A stretch of 64,000 nt of DNA from Promerops cafer (GCA_013398275.1 VZSE01011452.1:575420-639419), one strand, 5' to 3'. Shown: positions 1 to 13,600, numbered from the stretch's first letter. Notes: generated from the letters alone by a model not told the origin. Numbers and translations are program-made.

Positions 1-1432
1 TTAAACTCACCTAGACTTTTAAGTCAAACGTGTGAAACTAAATGTGGGAAGCATAATGAAAATGAGAACAGTGAGATATTGAGGGAGGATTAATCCTCCC
101 ACGTACAATGTGACTGACTTTTCACCCATCAGTTACTTCAGTTTTGTTTGCCTTTATCTAACTGTTGCTTCTGTGATGATGTCTATACATTTTCAGTTCT
201 CTTTACAGATTGAATGCCTTGGAAAAAAATTGTCCTGAAAAACTGCATGTAGAGGTTCATTTCTAGAAAAGAATCTCTAAATGTGTAAAAAAAAAAAAAC
301 CAACAAAGCAAATTAACCAGAATTGCATTTCATTCATTGCAGAATTCAGGTTGTAATAGATCTACTATTCTGGACGTGGTGTAAATACTTGTAAAAATAA
401 TTACAGATTAAAAGCATAGGTAAGCATATGACAGAAAACCAGGAAAAATTAGAGAGATCTCCTTGATTAAACACAATTTTATGTATCTAGTTCAGAAGGA
501 TCCTGGGGCCATCAGAACAGAACTCTGCAAACGGAAAGCAGAAAAAATTGCAAATGCAGCTGGTTAAAAGAGAGATGTGAGACACAAAAGAAGGAGAGGA
601 GAAGGATCTTGTGATGCATGGGTAACAGCATAGATGCTTGCTGGAGCACATTTTTATTAAAGAATCACTAAAATTACAAAAGAACATATTTATGTATAAG
701 TAAGAAGAAACTAGCAGCAAATTCTAGTTCAGTATTTGCATCCATCAAGACAATTCAAAATTTTAATGTGGTATAACTCATTTATGCAAACCACACAAAG
801 CTTACAAAGTCTAATCTCATGTAACAGCTAAGACACAGAAATTACTACCACATTGATTTATTGTGGAATCAACAGATATTATATTAAACCACGAGATCAT
901 GGTTTCTTACAAAAAAACCTTCCATCTGTGTATGCCATGCCTGTCCCTCTTTTATGTGGTTCAACCAACTCTGAGATAGCCATCAGCTGAAATTCCCCAC
1001 TATGCAGACTCTTCACCCTGGCAGAAACACGACTCTGCATTCTGAATAATCAGAAAGCACTCACTTCACATGCTCAAAATTAAGCTTGTGTTACTTTGTG
1101 TGGTGTCAGAAGAAAGAAGGACAAGTTGTGGAGACCCTCACATCATGAGGAATTTCCAAAACTGGGATATGCAAGCGATTATGCTGAAGATGCATGTGTG
1201 TGAGATGTTTGGTCTGTTACCAATTTTGTACATAGAAATATATCACACTCCTTGCATAAACTGGCAATGTACCCATCTGATGTAGTAGAAATGCAAGTAG
1301 TAAAGGCATAAGAATCACAGATTTACACCACTCTCATAATTAAAGAGGAGGACACAAACATTAATTACTAATGTATATCACAAGACAGATTATCTTTTCT
1401 ATATTTACATAAGAATTTTCTTGTTCTTGTAG
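1..1432. other. Gene-free unique AT-rich sequence
   Basis: No recognisable gene, RNA gene or transposon. There is an A13-type run near 287-300. An acceptor-like site before 209 opens a short frame of about 18 codons, but it ends in a stop with no usable donor, so I do not call an exon. Confidence 0.6.
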
Positions 1433-1467
1433 GGAGCTATTCCAGAAATACAGGCAGCTGTTACCAG
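1433..1467 (+). other. Candidate exon 1 of an unidentified transcript
   Basis: Seen: a good 3' splice site (T-rich tract, then TTGTAG) directly before 1433, and CAG|GTGAAA as a possible donor at 1468. The 35-nt interval is open in the frame starting GAIPEIQAAVT and leaves two bases (AG). Those two bases join in frame to the candidate exon at 1577. The alternative frame reads ELFQKYRQLLP and, if the donor is skipped, continues to a stop at about 1495. Inferred: a small exon before a 109-bp intron. I do not recognise the protein. No conservation or RNA evidence is available, and chance is a serious alternative. Confidence 0.15.
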
Positions 1468-1576
1468 GTGAAATAGTAACAGAAAAAGCCACGCTTTAAA
1501 CTGTCCTAATATGATTATGTCTGATTCTTTTTATATCTGTTATCAGAAACTCCATTTTCTCTTTTTTTCTCAGCAG

Positions 1577-1663
1577 CCCTGTGTCCAGTAGGGAGCTCAG
1601 TGACCTGAAACTGCACCAGCAGCTTGTGTCGGGCAAACCACTGAAATGCCCAAGCCCTGACTT
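1577..1663 (+). other. Candidate exon 2 of an unidentified transcript (NAGNAG acceptor)
   Basis: Seen: a long T-rich tract ends in CAGCAG (1571-1576), a tandem acceptor that would add or drop one in-frame codon. A full-consensus GTAAGT donor sits at 1664, though the exon ends in T rather than G. The 87-nt interval has stops in two frames. It is open only in the frame reading PVSSRELSDLKLHQQL then VSGKPLKCPSPD, and this frame is the one that joins to the candidate exon at 1433-1467. Reading on past the donor gives an immediate stop. The protein is not recognised. It could also be a pseudo-exon or a non-coding RNA exon. Confidence 0.2.
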
Positions 1664-4600
1664 GTAAGTCTTCCTCTGGCATGAGAGTTCTCTCTGCAAT
1701 AGAAAAAATTACTGAGTGGCTTCTAGAGACAAAAATATACTATTTCATTATTCAGACAGCAAGACACTTGTTGACTGAATTGAAAATCAGTAGAAGTTCA
1801 GTACCTTGGGTACAAAATGCCAGCACCTAAGATGTATCCCTGCTTTCATCTTTTCTTTGGTAGACCATTCCTTGGGTACTTGTGGCTAGAATGAACTGCA
1901 TATTGATAACATGTTAATCAAACAATCTCTGTGCTTCCTCAGAAAATTTGTTGCTGCACTCACTTTAGGGCCAAGGAAAAATCTTTTTATCCAAAGTTGT
2001 GTGTAAACAAGTTCTTAAAACACATCTTATTTGTTGATGTTTACAGCTTTTCAACAAAAATACCCATATGCAAGATGCCCTGCTGTAGGTGCACCTTATT
2101 GTTTATTCCTCAGATAAGAACAGAAAAGACAAATTATAAATTTCAATGTTTGGGTGACTGATTGCTCAGTTAATGGTTCAAGGTTTCACATAGTCTGTTT
2201 CTTTACATTTGCCTGTTTGTTTTCAGTTCTTTTTGTCTAAACTAGCAAAACCACTTAAAATACTTTAATACACTCTATAATCTTGAGGTAGAGGCACAGC
2301 AAAGAACAGCTACAGTTCCATCATTTATAACCTGCAGGAAAATAAAAATCTTCAAAATATTTAAAATTAGTAAGGATACAAGAACTGTCTCTTATTGAAA
2401 CTACATTATTAAAGTAACTTAATTCAAATAGTTGTTCTATATTTTGCACTTCTAGAACGAAAAGGAAAAATGTTTTTTAGAAATTGCAAAGTTGAAATAA
2501 CCAAAACAGCCACAAACACAGTGGAGTCCTAAATATTAATGTTTCACCAGCTTAACAAAACATTAGGGATCCTTAGAGGTTGGTATATTATTACTCAATA
2601 ATTATTACAGTTTAGAAAATGTCTGTAATTTCTAGAATCAGTCAGGATTCTCTTTAGTTTTCTTTACATATAAACATGTCTGGTGATGGTGGACTAAAAT
2701 CTTCAAGCCTTGCTTTGGTGTTCAGAATGGAAGTGATGAAGAACTCATGCTCATTCAAAGGGCTCAAAAAACCTGAAATATGCCTTCCTTAAAATCTCTC
2801 ATTCTTGTGATGGTCTGGAAGGAACATGGCAATCCTATCACCTGATACTAACTAGGCTCTGGAAGTCTTCCAAAAATTATACTATAGAATTGAATGCTTG
2901 GATGTTAACCTGTCAGCACAGTAGAGCACAGACACAGAGGTTTTAAAACTCTTACTTATTTTTAAAGTATTTCCAGACATAGAATAGGAAAAAAGTCACT
3001 CAACTCACCTTGAACCTTTAGCATGAAAAACTAGACATGATCTAAAAGATATACGTAATGATCTTTAGAGGGAGAAATTTGGGAAATACCCTTAAAGAGT
3101 AGAGTAGGATTTGGAAGAGAACATATCTTTATATTGAACTGTGGACTATATATATGCTGAAACGTCATTTATTCTGAATCTTGGTTATGAACAGAATAGT
3201 GGCAGGATCCAAATACTGCAAGAATTAAGGAATATATTGCCTATCACCTATAGGTTACTGGTTCAAATTCTGTCAGTTAAATAGTGACAGCAAGTCAATA
3301 CAAGGCAGCAGCTGTTCCATGGACTACATGTGAATCAGGCAAATAGTCCGAGGGCAGATCCTGGTACTGGACAATTCCTGATGAGTAACAGCTGGCACTC
3401 GTAGGAAAATGGTGAAACTGGACTCTCTAACAAAGAGTCATGTTATGAAAATATGCATTTGGAAGCAGGATCTGCACATCCTTTATGCTGTAGGTTCCAA
3501 AATCCATTTACCTTCAGCTGCTGTTAATGTGGCATGAACACATACACAAAATCAATATCACCAGGCATATTCCAGAACTCTGCAGAGATCACTTTTGCTG
3601 CCCAGGGAAATGCATTAACTTTAGAGAAATGTTCACTTCAATAAATGGTATTCACCAGGGCTCTTTCTTGCAAAGCAATTAATGAAAATGATAATTTCAG
3701 AAAGGCTATATTGGTGCTAGATGACTATTATAATGATGACAATATAAAAACAATGCAAAGGTACTACTAGAGTTTTTCATTCTAATACAACTCTAATTTA
3801 TACTAATAGGGCTTTTAAAACTTAAAATCGTAAGCTTTAGCTTTGTTGTTTTTGTTTTCTATTTTTTTTGAAAGTTGAAAAAAACAGAGGGAAGAAAAGG
3901 CAGGAATATATATGACATTCTGACTTTTTTTTTAAGAGCTTATTATTAGCAGCAGTTTTCTGATTTGAAGTTAAAAATTTTCATTCTAGGAGTTCATTTT
4001 GGGTATATTTCAATGAATTAGAAGTTTCAAGTTGGTTTCACTCCCAGGAACCCCAAAGTTAAACTTTTTTTGGTGCTAGTGGGGCCAGAGCCTTAGGGAA
4101 TATGCCACGGAAGCAAATTCACTGCTGCCGTAAATCAAGCTGCTCTCTAAATTTAATTTCCCATGCTGGCCAGAGTTTTTAATAGAAAATAGGAAAGCCA
4201 GCTATTTACCACCTACATTGCAGATAATGCAAAGGATTCTGCTAAGACCATCTGGAAGCACAGTAAAAAATTAAATTATTTAAGTCATCAGAATTTAAAG
4301 GACATGTTTTTGGAACAGATTTAAGTGGCTCCCAAAGGAAAAAAAAAATAAAATTAATAGGTGCCAAATAAAAAAACAATTTAGAAAAATGAGTGATATT
4401 ATCAATGCTTTTATTCATACTGCACACATCATTGTCCTCTTAACACCATATTTTCACTTTTAATTTCTCTCAAATTTTTATAAAATGCTGTTTATTCCAG
4501 AACCTCAAACACATGACTAATATAACACAGTTTTCCACTAATTCAAGGCAACAGCTTTCATGATGTGCATTTTTAAAAGAACTTCAGTTATTTACTCAGG

Positions 4601-7600
4601 GAAAATGCTTGCATTTTTAGGTTACTTCTTTTCAGTAGATATGGCTGCTTCTATGCAAATTCTCTACCTCTTCCACAAGTTATATTTTCTATTAGTTCAA
4701 AGACACAAGAATGACCCTCTGCTATATTTTTATCACTAAACTACTTCCACTGGGGCTGAGCTGCAGTTTTACCCAAACAACTTTTTATATTACAAAGACA
4801 AGCTAAGTAGCTTTATCTTGGTTATAGCATAGGAGAAATGCTTTGAAGGAGCTGAGGAATACTTGCAATGCATTTAAAATGATAATGCAAAATACTTGGA
4901 ATATTTAGGAAAAACCTCAAAAAAACAACAACAAAAAAAATCAAACAACATGTCCCTTCCACAAACACTTTGTTTTCTGGGAAAGGACAACCTAATTTGT
5001 GAATTCAATGTGTATATACTTAGCAAATGATCTTTTCAAACCACAAAAAATTGCAAATATCTGTGCCAAGGCCGGCTACTATTCTCCAACAGTGGACAAT
5101 AATATTTAACACCTGCTTTTACAGCCTACTGGATGAATATGGCTGTTTCTGACAGACAAGTACTGGAACTAAACCATCAAATTACAAACCCAATTAATCT
5201 CGGGAGGAACAGAAGAGAGGGAGAGAGTGGAAAAGGATACAAATGCTTATCTGTGTGCAAGCAAATGATAAATCCTGGAGCACAACATTATTTCCTGGCA
5301 TCTTTTATAATGTGGCTATAGACTGATGAAAGACAGGACCAGCCACAGTAAATCTGAAAACTGGCTCTATCAAGCCCAGATTTCTGTCTTTGCTGGCTGC
5401 TCAGAGAGCTAAAATATGCCCAATCTGTTTGACAGCATTGGAGATGCAAGATGACTTCTTATAATCCATTTGTGGTTGGAAGAATCAGTTAACTTTTTTA
5501 TTTGAAAGAAAAGCCTAAAAAGAAAAGAAATTATAAAGAAACTAAATACACTGCACATGAGAGAGACACAACATTTCAGCAACTGCTGCTGATAGGAGTC
5601 CCAAAAAACACACTTGGAGTGGAAATCACTGCCACATGTTAAATGTATTTAGGATGTGATGCAGAAGGGCAAGATTAGTACCAAAATTCTAAATATGTGT
5701 GGGGAAGGAGATAACCCCTAAGGAATCCCAGCTCCACATAATAAAGGTGAAACTGCTCTGCTCAGGTTTCTCCAGGCTGGCTGCAGCTACATCTGTGTTG
5801 CTATTCCCACCACTGGTTTCACGTGCAGCTGCACCAAAACCTAAATGTGAGGAGAACCCAAGAACCCATCTGTGTTTAGCACAGTATTGCCAGAGGCACT
5901 GTAGTGGCAAACATGCAAATGAGATGATTAATCAGGAGGTAATTAAGCTTGGGTTACTCTCTCTGTTACAGGACTGCTTTGATAGCAAGATTAGGTATTA
6001 TACATAGCAACAGCTCGTAGGGGAAAATGTTACAGTACCCTGTGAGACACTTAAAAACCCTTTACAAGCTCATTTTCTGTAATATTTAGATCAATGCTTT
6101 GTTTATGAGAATAAGTTTATATGTCATTAACTAAGTGAATCTCGACAGTGAGAAGCAACTATATAAACTATTGATTTCCAAAATAAAATGTTAACATGGC
6201 ACCTTCTAGCTGAGGTAATTCCCTGCCACATAGTACAATCTATTTACTAATTTCCTGCAAGGACTTTTTTCTCAAATTCAGTGATTCTCAAATCTTTCAA
6301 TCTTTTAGGACTCTGCTGCTGCAAAATAAAGTCGGAGTCACTAAAAGAAGTTTTTTTTTTTAAAAAGAAAGATGGAATGACTATCTCCACTAACTATAAA
6401 ATACATCTTGGTTATGAATTCAGATGGGTTAAGTCAAAAAGCAATAAATCTGTAGCAGTTAAGCTGCAGAGTAATAAGCAAAATTTTTGTGCCCAAAGTG
6501 TATATATATAATGCACTGGAGGATTCCTATCCCAAATTTTGAGACAAATTTTTCTAGAGGACCTCCAGTGATATCCCTTGCTGTGACTCATGGAGCAGGA
6601 ACTGGCTTATGGGCTGCCCTAGCTCCCCGGTGGCTCCTCTGCAAGCTGCAGGAGCTGCTGCACTTTGGGATTGGGTGTTATTCTGCTGTACTGCACTGAA
6701 TCTAAGTACATTCTCAAGTTGTGTTATTCTTATATTACACAGCATACAGAGCACAGCTGATGTTTAACATTCATTTCTGTAAACTGTTTAATTCCCTGCA
6801 TGTTACATGCACACATTTCCTACTTTTGAACTTTTGTAGGATCTGGGCGTAGACTTCAGGAATCAGTGGAACAAAACACATGTGAGAGTTAATTCACAAG
6901 ACAAAGACTTCAATGCTTAGTTGCACTGAGGACAGTAAATCTTTACGGACTCCAGCCTATGCTGTCTCTATCAGTTAAAGCCATTTTCCCCTCTGAGAAG
7001 ATTTAGTGCACTTCGCTGCGAGGGCAGCGTGCCCAAGGAGGAAGCAGATTTTCACAGATGTCAAACACAATAGCCTGTTCACAGGTGAGAGTTACACCAC
7101 GATTAGGATCACAATGGTAGAGGTTCCTCTTTCTGGAGAGATTATTAAATGCCCCAGGATCCATTATTTATACCAAAAATATTTATACGTGCACAGGTAT
7201 CGGGTTCAGCTTTGCCCTCCTGGAGGGCCTGGCTTTGCAGAGCAAACTGAGCTGAGGCACGGGGACTTGAGCACAGCAGGTCCATCCCTCACTATCCAGG
7301 CACCTGCAGCCCTCCATGCTTTCAGTGGGGGCAAATCTTGAAAGATTTGTACCCAATATTAAATACTGCAAGAAAATGAGGATGAGATGGATACAACTAA
7401 AATATATGTTTCCTCTGCCGGGACCTTCTGTGCCTTGAGTCTGTAGTGAGATGTCTGTGAAGGGTGTTGAAGGAGGGGTGTGTGATTACTGCACTCTGGC
7501 ACTCATACAAAGGCAGCCTGTGCAGGTTAACTACAACATTCCTCTAAAACACTTCGGCATGCCCCTTTCCTGTTGCCTGGCCTGCTCACTGATGTGGCCG

Positions 7601-8761
7601 GTTACACCTCTGATGAAAAGCCCTGCCAGTGATTTTCCACTGGGCTTGTTCAGAGGCTGTATGCTGGTTGCAAACATCAGTCAGTTTGGAACCTAGCTAA
7701 TTCCAGCTGGGTTTTGGAACCCCACATTCACTTTGGATCAGGACTTATTTAAAAGAAAACAAAAAGCTAAAATGGGCACAGCAGCAGTGACAGCCTTTCT
7801 TGTGACCAGTCTCATGGCAGCTGTCTGGCTTTAGGAGTCGGTCAGTGCCTGGAATTGCTGGATCAGCCTCTGCTGTGCCTGGGGTAAGGCTGGTGATCCA
7901 CTGGGTCCTTGCATGCTAAATAAGCTCCTTTGAATTTAGAAACCCTTCAGTCCTTTCACCTGAGCACCTAGGCATTAGCCTGTTCCCCACAGAACGTTAC
8001 ATGAATTAGGGAGATGAAGAAACACTGAAATCATTGTAAAATTTAGAGCTTTTGTTAAGGAAGGGGTTCTCATGGCTCCCAGATGCTTGCTGGCACCTTT
8101 GAAACAATACTAACTTCTGTATCAACCAGCAGAAAAAGAAAAGTGTCAACCAAAGATAAAAATATTGCTTCTCCAAAATATTGTTCAGTGCTTTATCAAC
8201 TATGGCATCCTAAGTTAATTAAACACTTGTATAATTCCCCACAAATACCTAGTAACCTGAACCAAATCACAACATTAAGATAAATAAATAAATAAATATA
8301 AACTCACATGAAACAAGTAATATTGGAAAACTACTTTAATACCCCTGCTGAGTAGACAGGCCAGGCTGCCTTACAGAAACTCAAACAACTTCATTTTGTG
8401 GAAAGATGAAAAAGCAATAAATTTGAAACTGTAGTGTTCCACCACTTGAGCTTTCATTACAATTCTTACGAGGTGAGATGGGGCAGACCTTTAGGCTGAA
8501 TGTGTCTGCAACCTTCTCTTACACTGAGTACCCAAAGTGGACCAGAGGATGCAGAAGATAGGTTTTATTCAAATAAAACCAGTATTTAAGAGAGAAAACT
8601 CCATGAACAGAAAAGTAAAAAGTGACACATAATTCACACTGCTCTCTTTGCCTTGGAATATTTCCTTTGGCCTTTGTTTCACACACTTTTTCATAAGATC
8701 ACTACCAATCAATCTGTGGTGATCCCTAGAAAGTTATTTCTATCCCTGTTATCAGCAGTAA
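1664..8761. other. Gene-free unique sequence
   Basis: No gene or clear transposon seen. The sequence is AT-rich with a few GC-richer patches, for example 6560-6680 and 7190-7340, that match no element I know. A consensus octamer ATGCAAAT lies at 5913-5920. A (TAAA)4 run is at 8281-8298. At 7835-7883 a 49-nt interval has fair splice sites but is open in all three frames, so it has no coding signal. Confidence 0.6.
8281..8298. repeat. (TAAA)4 simple repeat
   Basis: Four TAAA units followed by TATA. A short microsatellite in unique sequence. Confidence 0.8.
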
Positions 8762-8786
8762 TTTTTTTTTTTTTTTTTTTTTTTTT
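8762..8786. repeat. Poly-T tract (T25)
   Basis: Twenty-five consecutive T, followed directly by a GC-only patch (8787-8800), nine T and an N. No transposon body ending in poly-A on the - strand is recognisable beside it, so it need not be a retroposon tail. Its length may be unreliable because it abuts an ambiguous base. Confidence 0.9.
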
Positions 8787-8814
8787 ACCCGGGCCCCCCG
8801 TTTTTTTTTGTGTT

Positions 8815-8815
8815 N
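8815..8815. other. Single N (assembly gap or unresolved base)
   Basis: One ambiguous base beside homopolymer runs and a C/G-only stretch, a common place for sequencing or gap-closing failure. The true number of missing bases is unknown. Any frame or motif crossing this point should be ignored. Confidence 0.95.
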
Positions 8816-10158
8816 AACCTGAGCTCCCAGTTGTATCTGTGCTGTGACTATCTGCTTTTCCTTTTCCTGTCATTCACCCACATTTGTGAGACTCCTTTTC
8901 CTTAGGAGAATAACAATCTACTGACAAAACAAGTAACTTTTCTTTCATCATGGCTGTAATTCTGAAAGAAGAATGTTCTCTGTGAAGACACTTGTATCAT
9001 TTGAAATCTTAGAAAAGGTTTCACACAAGAGGTGTTAAAAGTCAACAGAAAAAAAAATAAGATTAATTAAAGAATGACAGTTAAATGATCATGCTAAGTG
9101 AGGCTTTACAAGCACAAATTTTGCCAAGAGTGGATTATGCATAATGGATTTGTGTGGGAAAACACAGTAGAACACAGTATTCTATTTTGTATTTTAACTT
9201 CTTAAAACAATTTTACAGAAAACAAGAATCCTACCACATTTAGACCAAAACTATGTCTAAATCATGCTAAAGCTCTACACAGGTGAAGCCAGGGTTTTGG
9301 TTTTTTTCACCAACATAAATCAATAGGGCATTTCAAAAGATCTGGTTCAACTTGTCTGCCTAAATTCAGTAAAGGTGAGTTCACATCTTTTCAAAGTTCC
9401 AAATCACCGAAAAGGATAAAAGTCATAAGTAATCCCAGAAAATACAAGGCTTAAAATTTACCTTTCTTCTCACTGACTCTGTATAAATTATACTACTTTT
9501 AAAATGTGGTGCATTACACATATCTTTCCTTATCCAGAAATCTTTTCAGATTAATTCTGAATGTAGTAATTCACAGCACATACATTAGGATTTCGGTTCA
9601 GCTAAAGAATAATAATGATGTGATTAAAATGACTGTAAAATAATATAATTAAAGCTTTTAGGTGATCTCTAGAAGCTGCATAAAGCACTTTGAAAGCATT
9701 CAAGCCACAAATATGTTTCTGAAAAACATACTAAGAATATACTATTTTAATTTAATTTCTTGACTATTAAAGAAAACAGCATAAACCTCCCCACATCATT
9801 TATGCTTAGTTTGCTTTCAAATGTAGCTTTCATCAGATATATGTGAAGCTGATATAAATATAATATAGAAATACCATAGAAATAACAAATATTGCCAACT
9901 GCCTGGTAATATTTTCCTGTGAATGGATGGTTACAACAAAATGTGGGTAGATTTTTAAATGAAAATAGTTAAATTTATCAGTATTGTTCGCTTAAATAGT
10001 GAAACAGTTACCAGACTGTAGAGAGTTGTTAAAGAAGTGGTAATGAGGCAGCTCCATGAACAACTCACTGCCATAATATTTGTTATTTATTCTTAAGAGG
10101 CTGAAATGATGTATAATAGAACTGAAACCACACCAATATAACAGCTGGTTACCTGTGA
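8816..10158. other. Gene-free unique sequence
   Basis: AT-rich with no gene or transposon recognised. It contains a perfect 12-bp palindrome, ATTATGCATAAT, at 9134-9145, which resembles paired POU-type half sites. Confidence 0.55.
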
Positions 10159-10187
10159 TTTTTTTTTTTTTTTTTTTAATTTTTTTT
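10159..10187. repeat. Poly-T tract (T19, AA, T8)
   Basis: Nineteen T, two A, then eight T. Simple low-complexity sequence with no flanking element recognised. Confidence 0.9.
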
Positions 10188-10639
10188 AGTTAGCATTATA
10201 AGCAGCTTCTGATACTTTAACTAAAGCACGCTGTTGATTTGCCTGTGAATTTTAGCCAACTGGACAGAACGCTCCTTCATGTTACTGATGTCAGAAGCCC
10301 CAAAGGAAAAAATGACATTTTTTCACCTTTTTACATGTATTAGAGCTTAGGTCTTCCCAGCACAACCTGTTATGTACCGTTTACAATGTGCAAATCACAA
10401 GTGGAAATCTGTGAAACACTTGCTGGTGCTTTTCTCATCTTGGGCAGCATCTGATGCTCAGCCACATCATTCACTCCCTCTCACACAATTCTGTTTGCTC
10501 CAGGAGCTCAGCATTTAGTGGCTGAGCAGCAGCCAATGTACTGTGCAGGGAATGTAGTACATCAGTGATTACAGTTTTGTTTTCTCCCTTACAACTGGAT
10601 TTTAATAAAGGAAAATGGAGAAAATTCTTAGGTCATCAA

Positions 10640-10658
10640 GTACAGCCCCCTGGTATTA
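10640..10658 (-). promoter_or_regulatory. CTCF-like motif
   Basis: Read on the - strand, this contains ACCAGGGGGC, identical to the central ten bases of the vertebrate CTCF consensus. The outer positions match only partly. Known: CTCF zinc fingers bind this core to organise chromatin loops. Inferred only; occupancy cannot be judged from sequence. Confidence 0.25.
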
Positions 10659-13600
10659 CAGGCAACCACTTTTTGTAAGCCCTTATGTAAACTGATCAAG
10701 CTCCCTGAAATCCGTAATATTTTTATGACCTTCAGAGATGGCAGCAGTGTATTTATTTATTTTCTTTTTTAAACACTGCATAAACTCTTCCTATATTTTC
10801 CTATTGCCAAAGACTTAGCTCCCCCCTGCAAGAAACACAACAGTATTTAAAAAGAAAAAGCATCAAATGTACCAAAAAATAGCTGTCTCAAAGTTAACCA
10901 GTTAACTTTAGTGTGCTGAGAAAACAATCTAAAACCATGCTATACTAATATTTCTGGTAAAGTATTAAAAAAAAAATACACACCTGTAATCATAAAATCA
11001 TATTGAAATGTGAATTTTGCTGAGAACTGTGCCATTCCAAAGCGCAGTTACCAATACAATTCGTAATGCGGCCGAACAGTCAAAATTAATTCAAAGCATT
11101 TGTGAAGCTGAAGTAGCTCAAAGATTCCAAGATTTAGCAAAAATCTGGTTTAATTTGATTTTATCTAATACGTGGAATCATCCCTACTGAAACTAGAAGA
11201 AAAAGGATAAACTATATATTGCACAGCACAGTGATTCAGCATCAGAAGAGCCTAATGAGACACTATTATAAGTTACATCTGGAAAATTCATCTCTCATGT
11301 AGAATTTAAATTTGAATGTATTGATGTCATCTTTTAAGACAAATCTACAAATTTGTTTAAGACCTGGGAACAGGAGTGGCAAAAAATATTTCTGAACACA
11401 GTCTAGATAAGAGCATCAGGAAAAAGAAAAAAAGACGACTGTAACAAGACATATAATTTTTCCATGGGCAATGAAAAACTGATAATTATTGGCACTAGCA
11501 CATCAGAGATTCTTTAAATACATTGAATAGAACATTTAGTTGTATTTCCAGATCACACTTTTGTTTTGTTTAGAAAGCTGTCTGAAGAACAGCAAACACA
11601 AAAGTGTACCTGCTGTACTTGTGCTTGCAGAACAACAGCTTTATTTGTGGTCTCATGAAATACCTCATCTCTTGTCTATAACAGAAAAATGCCCAAACTT
11701 CTTGTTCAAAGGCAAGCTGAAAAATCAGGCCTTTGGACCAGAAGATGTGTAATGAAATGGTTAGGTTGAAGTTATGACTTTAGCAAGCACATGCTCAGTT
11801 TTCAGTTAGCGGGATCTGCTAGGGCTTTTCTTAGCTGTAAGGTAATTAATTACATATTATAGCCTTCTCCAAACAGACTGACCTGAGGAGTGAAAGGGTC
11901 CCGGACCTGGCACCTGACAGCAGGGGAAGGGGTGGTGCAGTGTGGGCAGCAACATCTGTGCTGTGTGTGCTTAGCAAGACCAGCTTCAGAGACAGATTCA
12001 GAGGATCAAGCTCAACTTTTTGGCAAAGATTGTGATGCTGCGCTGGGGAGAGGAAGACATTTGACCTGGTGGCTGTTACTGCCCATCTCTGGGCTTGGAA
12101 AAAGCACAGTGTAGCAGCAGTAGCTGCAGCATCCTTCCCTTTGCTCGCAGTATTTTGCTGTACTGCATCTCAGTCATTCATGTGCCTGGGAAGTGATGGG
12201 AGCATGAACTGTGGTAACATTTACAGCCACCTTTACCTGGTGCCTCCAAATCCATCCAAAAGCAATAGTCAGGAGTGCAAGAGAGCGTGCTGAGCCATCT
12301 CATACGAGCTCCATTTCTGTCACTAATATCAAGCAGTCCAGACATATTGAATAACTAAGCTATAATAGCCTTACTTCTATGGTTCTAAAGCTGTGGAAAC
12401 CACTTTTAAAAAAAAAATTGTGTGAAAACAAGGGCCAACAGCCAAACTCAGGCCACTGCAGCTCTTGAAATACCAGCTCCAGCTTTTATTGAGAAACACG
12501 GGTATCTCACCCAGCAATCGGGCTGTATTTGTTTTGCAATTTGAGTGAGTCAGACACATAAATATTTAAGTTTTAATTCAATTGCCTCTCCTGCGGTCGA
12601 TGAGTCACTACTACTCTGATATCTGAGGAGTCTCACTAGGGGAGGTCCTGGAAATGTGTTATGACTCCCAAGTGGGTTCCAGCCGGAAAGTCTGTGAGCT
12701 GTACTTTTAAAATGTATAAACTTATTTTCCTTTCAAACACTCAAAATATATGTAATGAAGTAGAATGTGTTTGCTTCCTGGACAGCAAACAATCTTGCAG
12801 CCAGAAAAAATGTTTACTTTGTAAACACTGTTTTCTTTTCAGAAAAGTGTTTTAGCAAGAGGTTCCATGATGAAAAACAGTTTAGGTCATAAAAGACCTA
12901 AAAGAAATAGAAAGTGTAGCGCTTTTCCTTCTCTCTAAACTCCTGAAATTAACTTAGAAGAATTTACAGTCACTCTAATATGCTAAAAATATAGAACATA
13001 CTTTCTACAAATGGATGATGCAAGATAATTTCAAAAAGCCTTTGCTCAAATAGGGGATATTATGAATATGTCCATACACAAGCTGCAAAGGAAGACTAAT
13101 TACAAACTAAAAGGCTGCATTCCATTGGCATACACTTTACAAATCAAGTGGGCAAGTCAGCTGTGACTGTGAAATAAAAATAATGAATGGAAAGGTATAA
13201 GAGGTATACTTCATTTTCCACACAGCACTGTAATATTCCTGTAACCTTCTTGAGCCACCTTACCACTACTTTGCATGGATTGGGCCATCGTTTACTCACT
13301 TCTGACAGTGCCTTTTTTGAGTAATACTGGTTATAGACTAGACTTTGGTCTGGACCAAAGAAGCAGCTAAACACTGAATTCAGTTTCTGCTCTGAATTCA
13401 GGAGAATTCATTTGTTTCATCCATGGGGGTACAGGTGAGAGAAGAATAACCATGATGGAGGTCATCAAGTCCAAAGCAACGACAACAGCAAAGCAAATCT
13501 TCATGGCCTCCCTGGCCTTGAGAGCCTTGCAGCCCCTGAGATTCCTGACCCTAGCTGTGAACCAAGCAGCTACTTTGCAGATAAAAGTAAACCTGCTGCA

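Noticed and set aside
343..418. Interval between a CATTGCAG acceptor and an AG|GTAAGC donor
   Set aside because: All three frames contain stops and there is no other support.
3250..3285. GGTTCAAATTCTG, like a tRNA B box
   Set aside because: No A box at the right distance and no cloverleaf; the nearby stems do not fit a tRNA or tRNA-derived SINE.
7835..7883. 49-nt interval with fair acceptor and GGG|GTAAGG donor
   Set aside because: Short and open in all three frames, so it carries no coding information.
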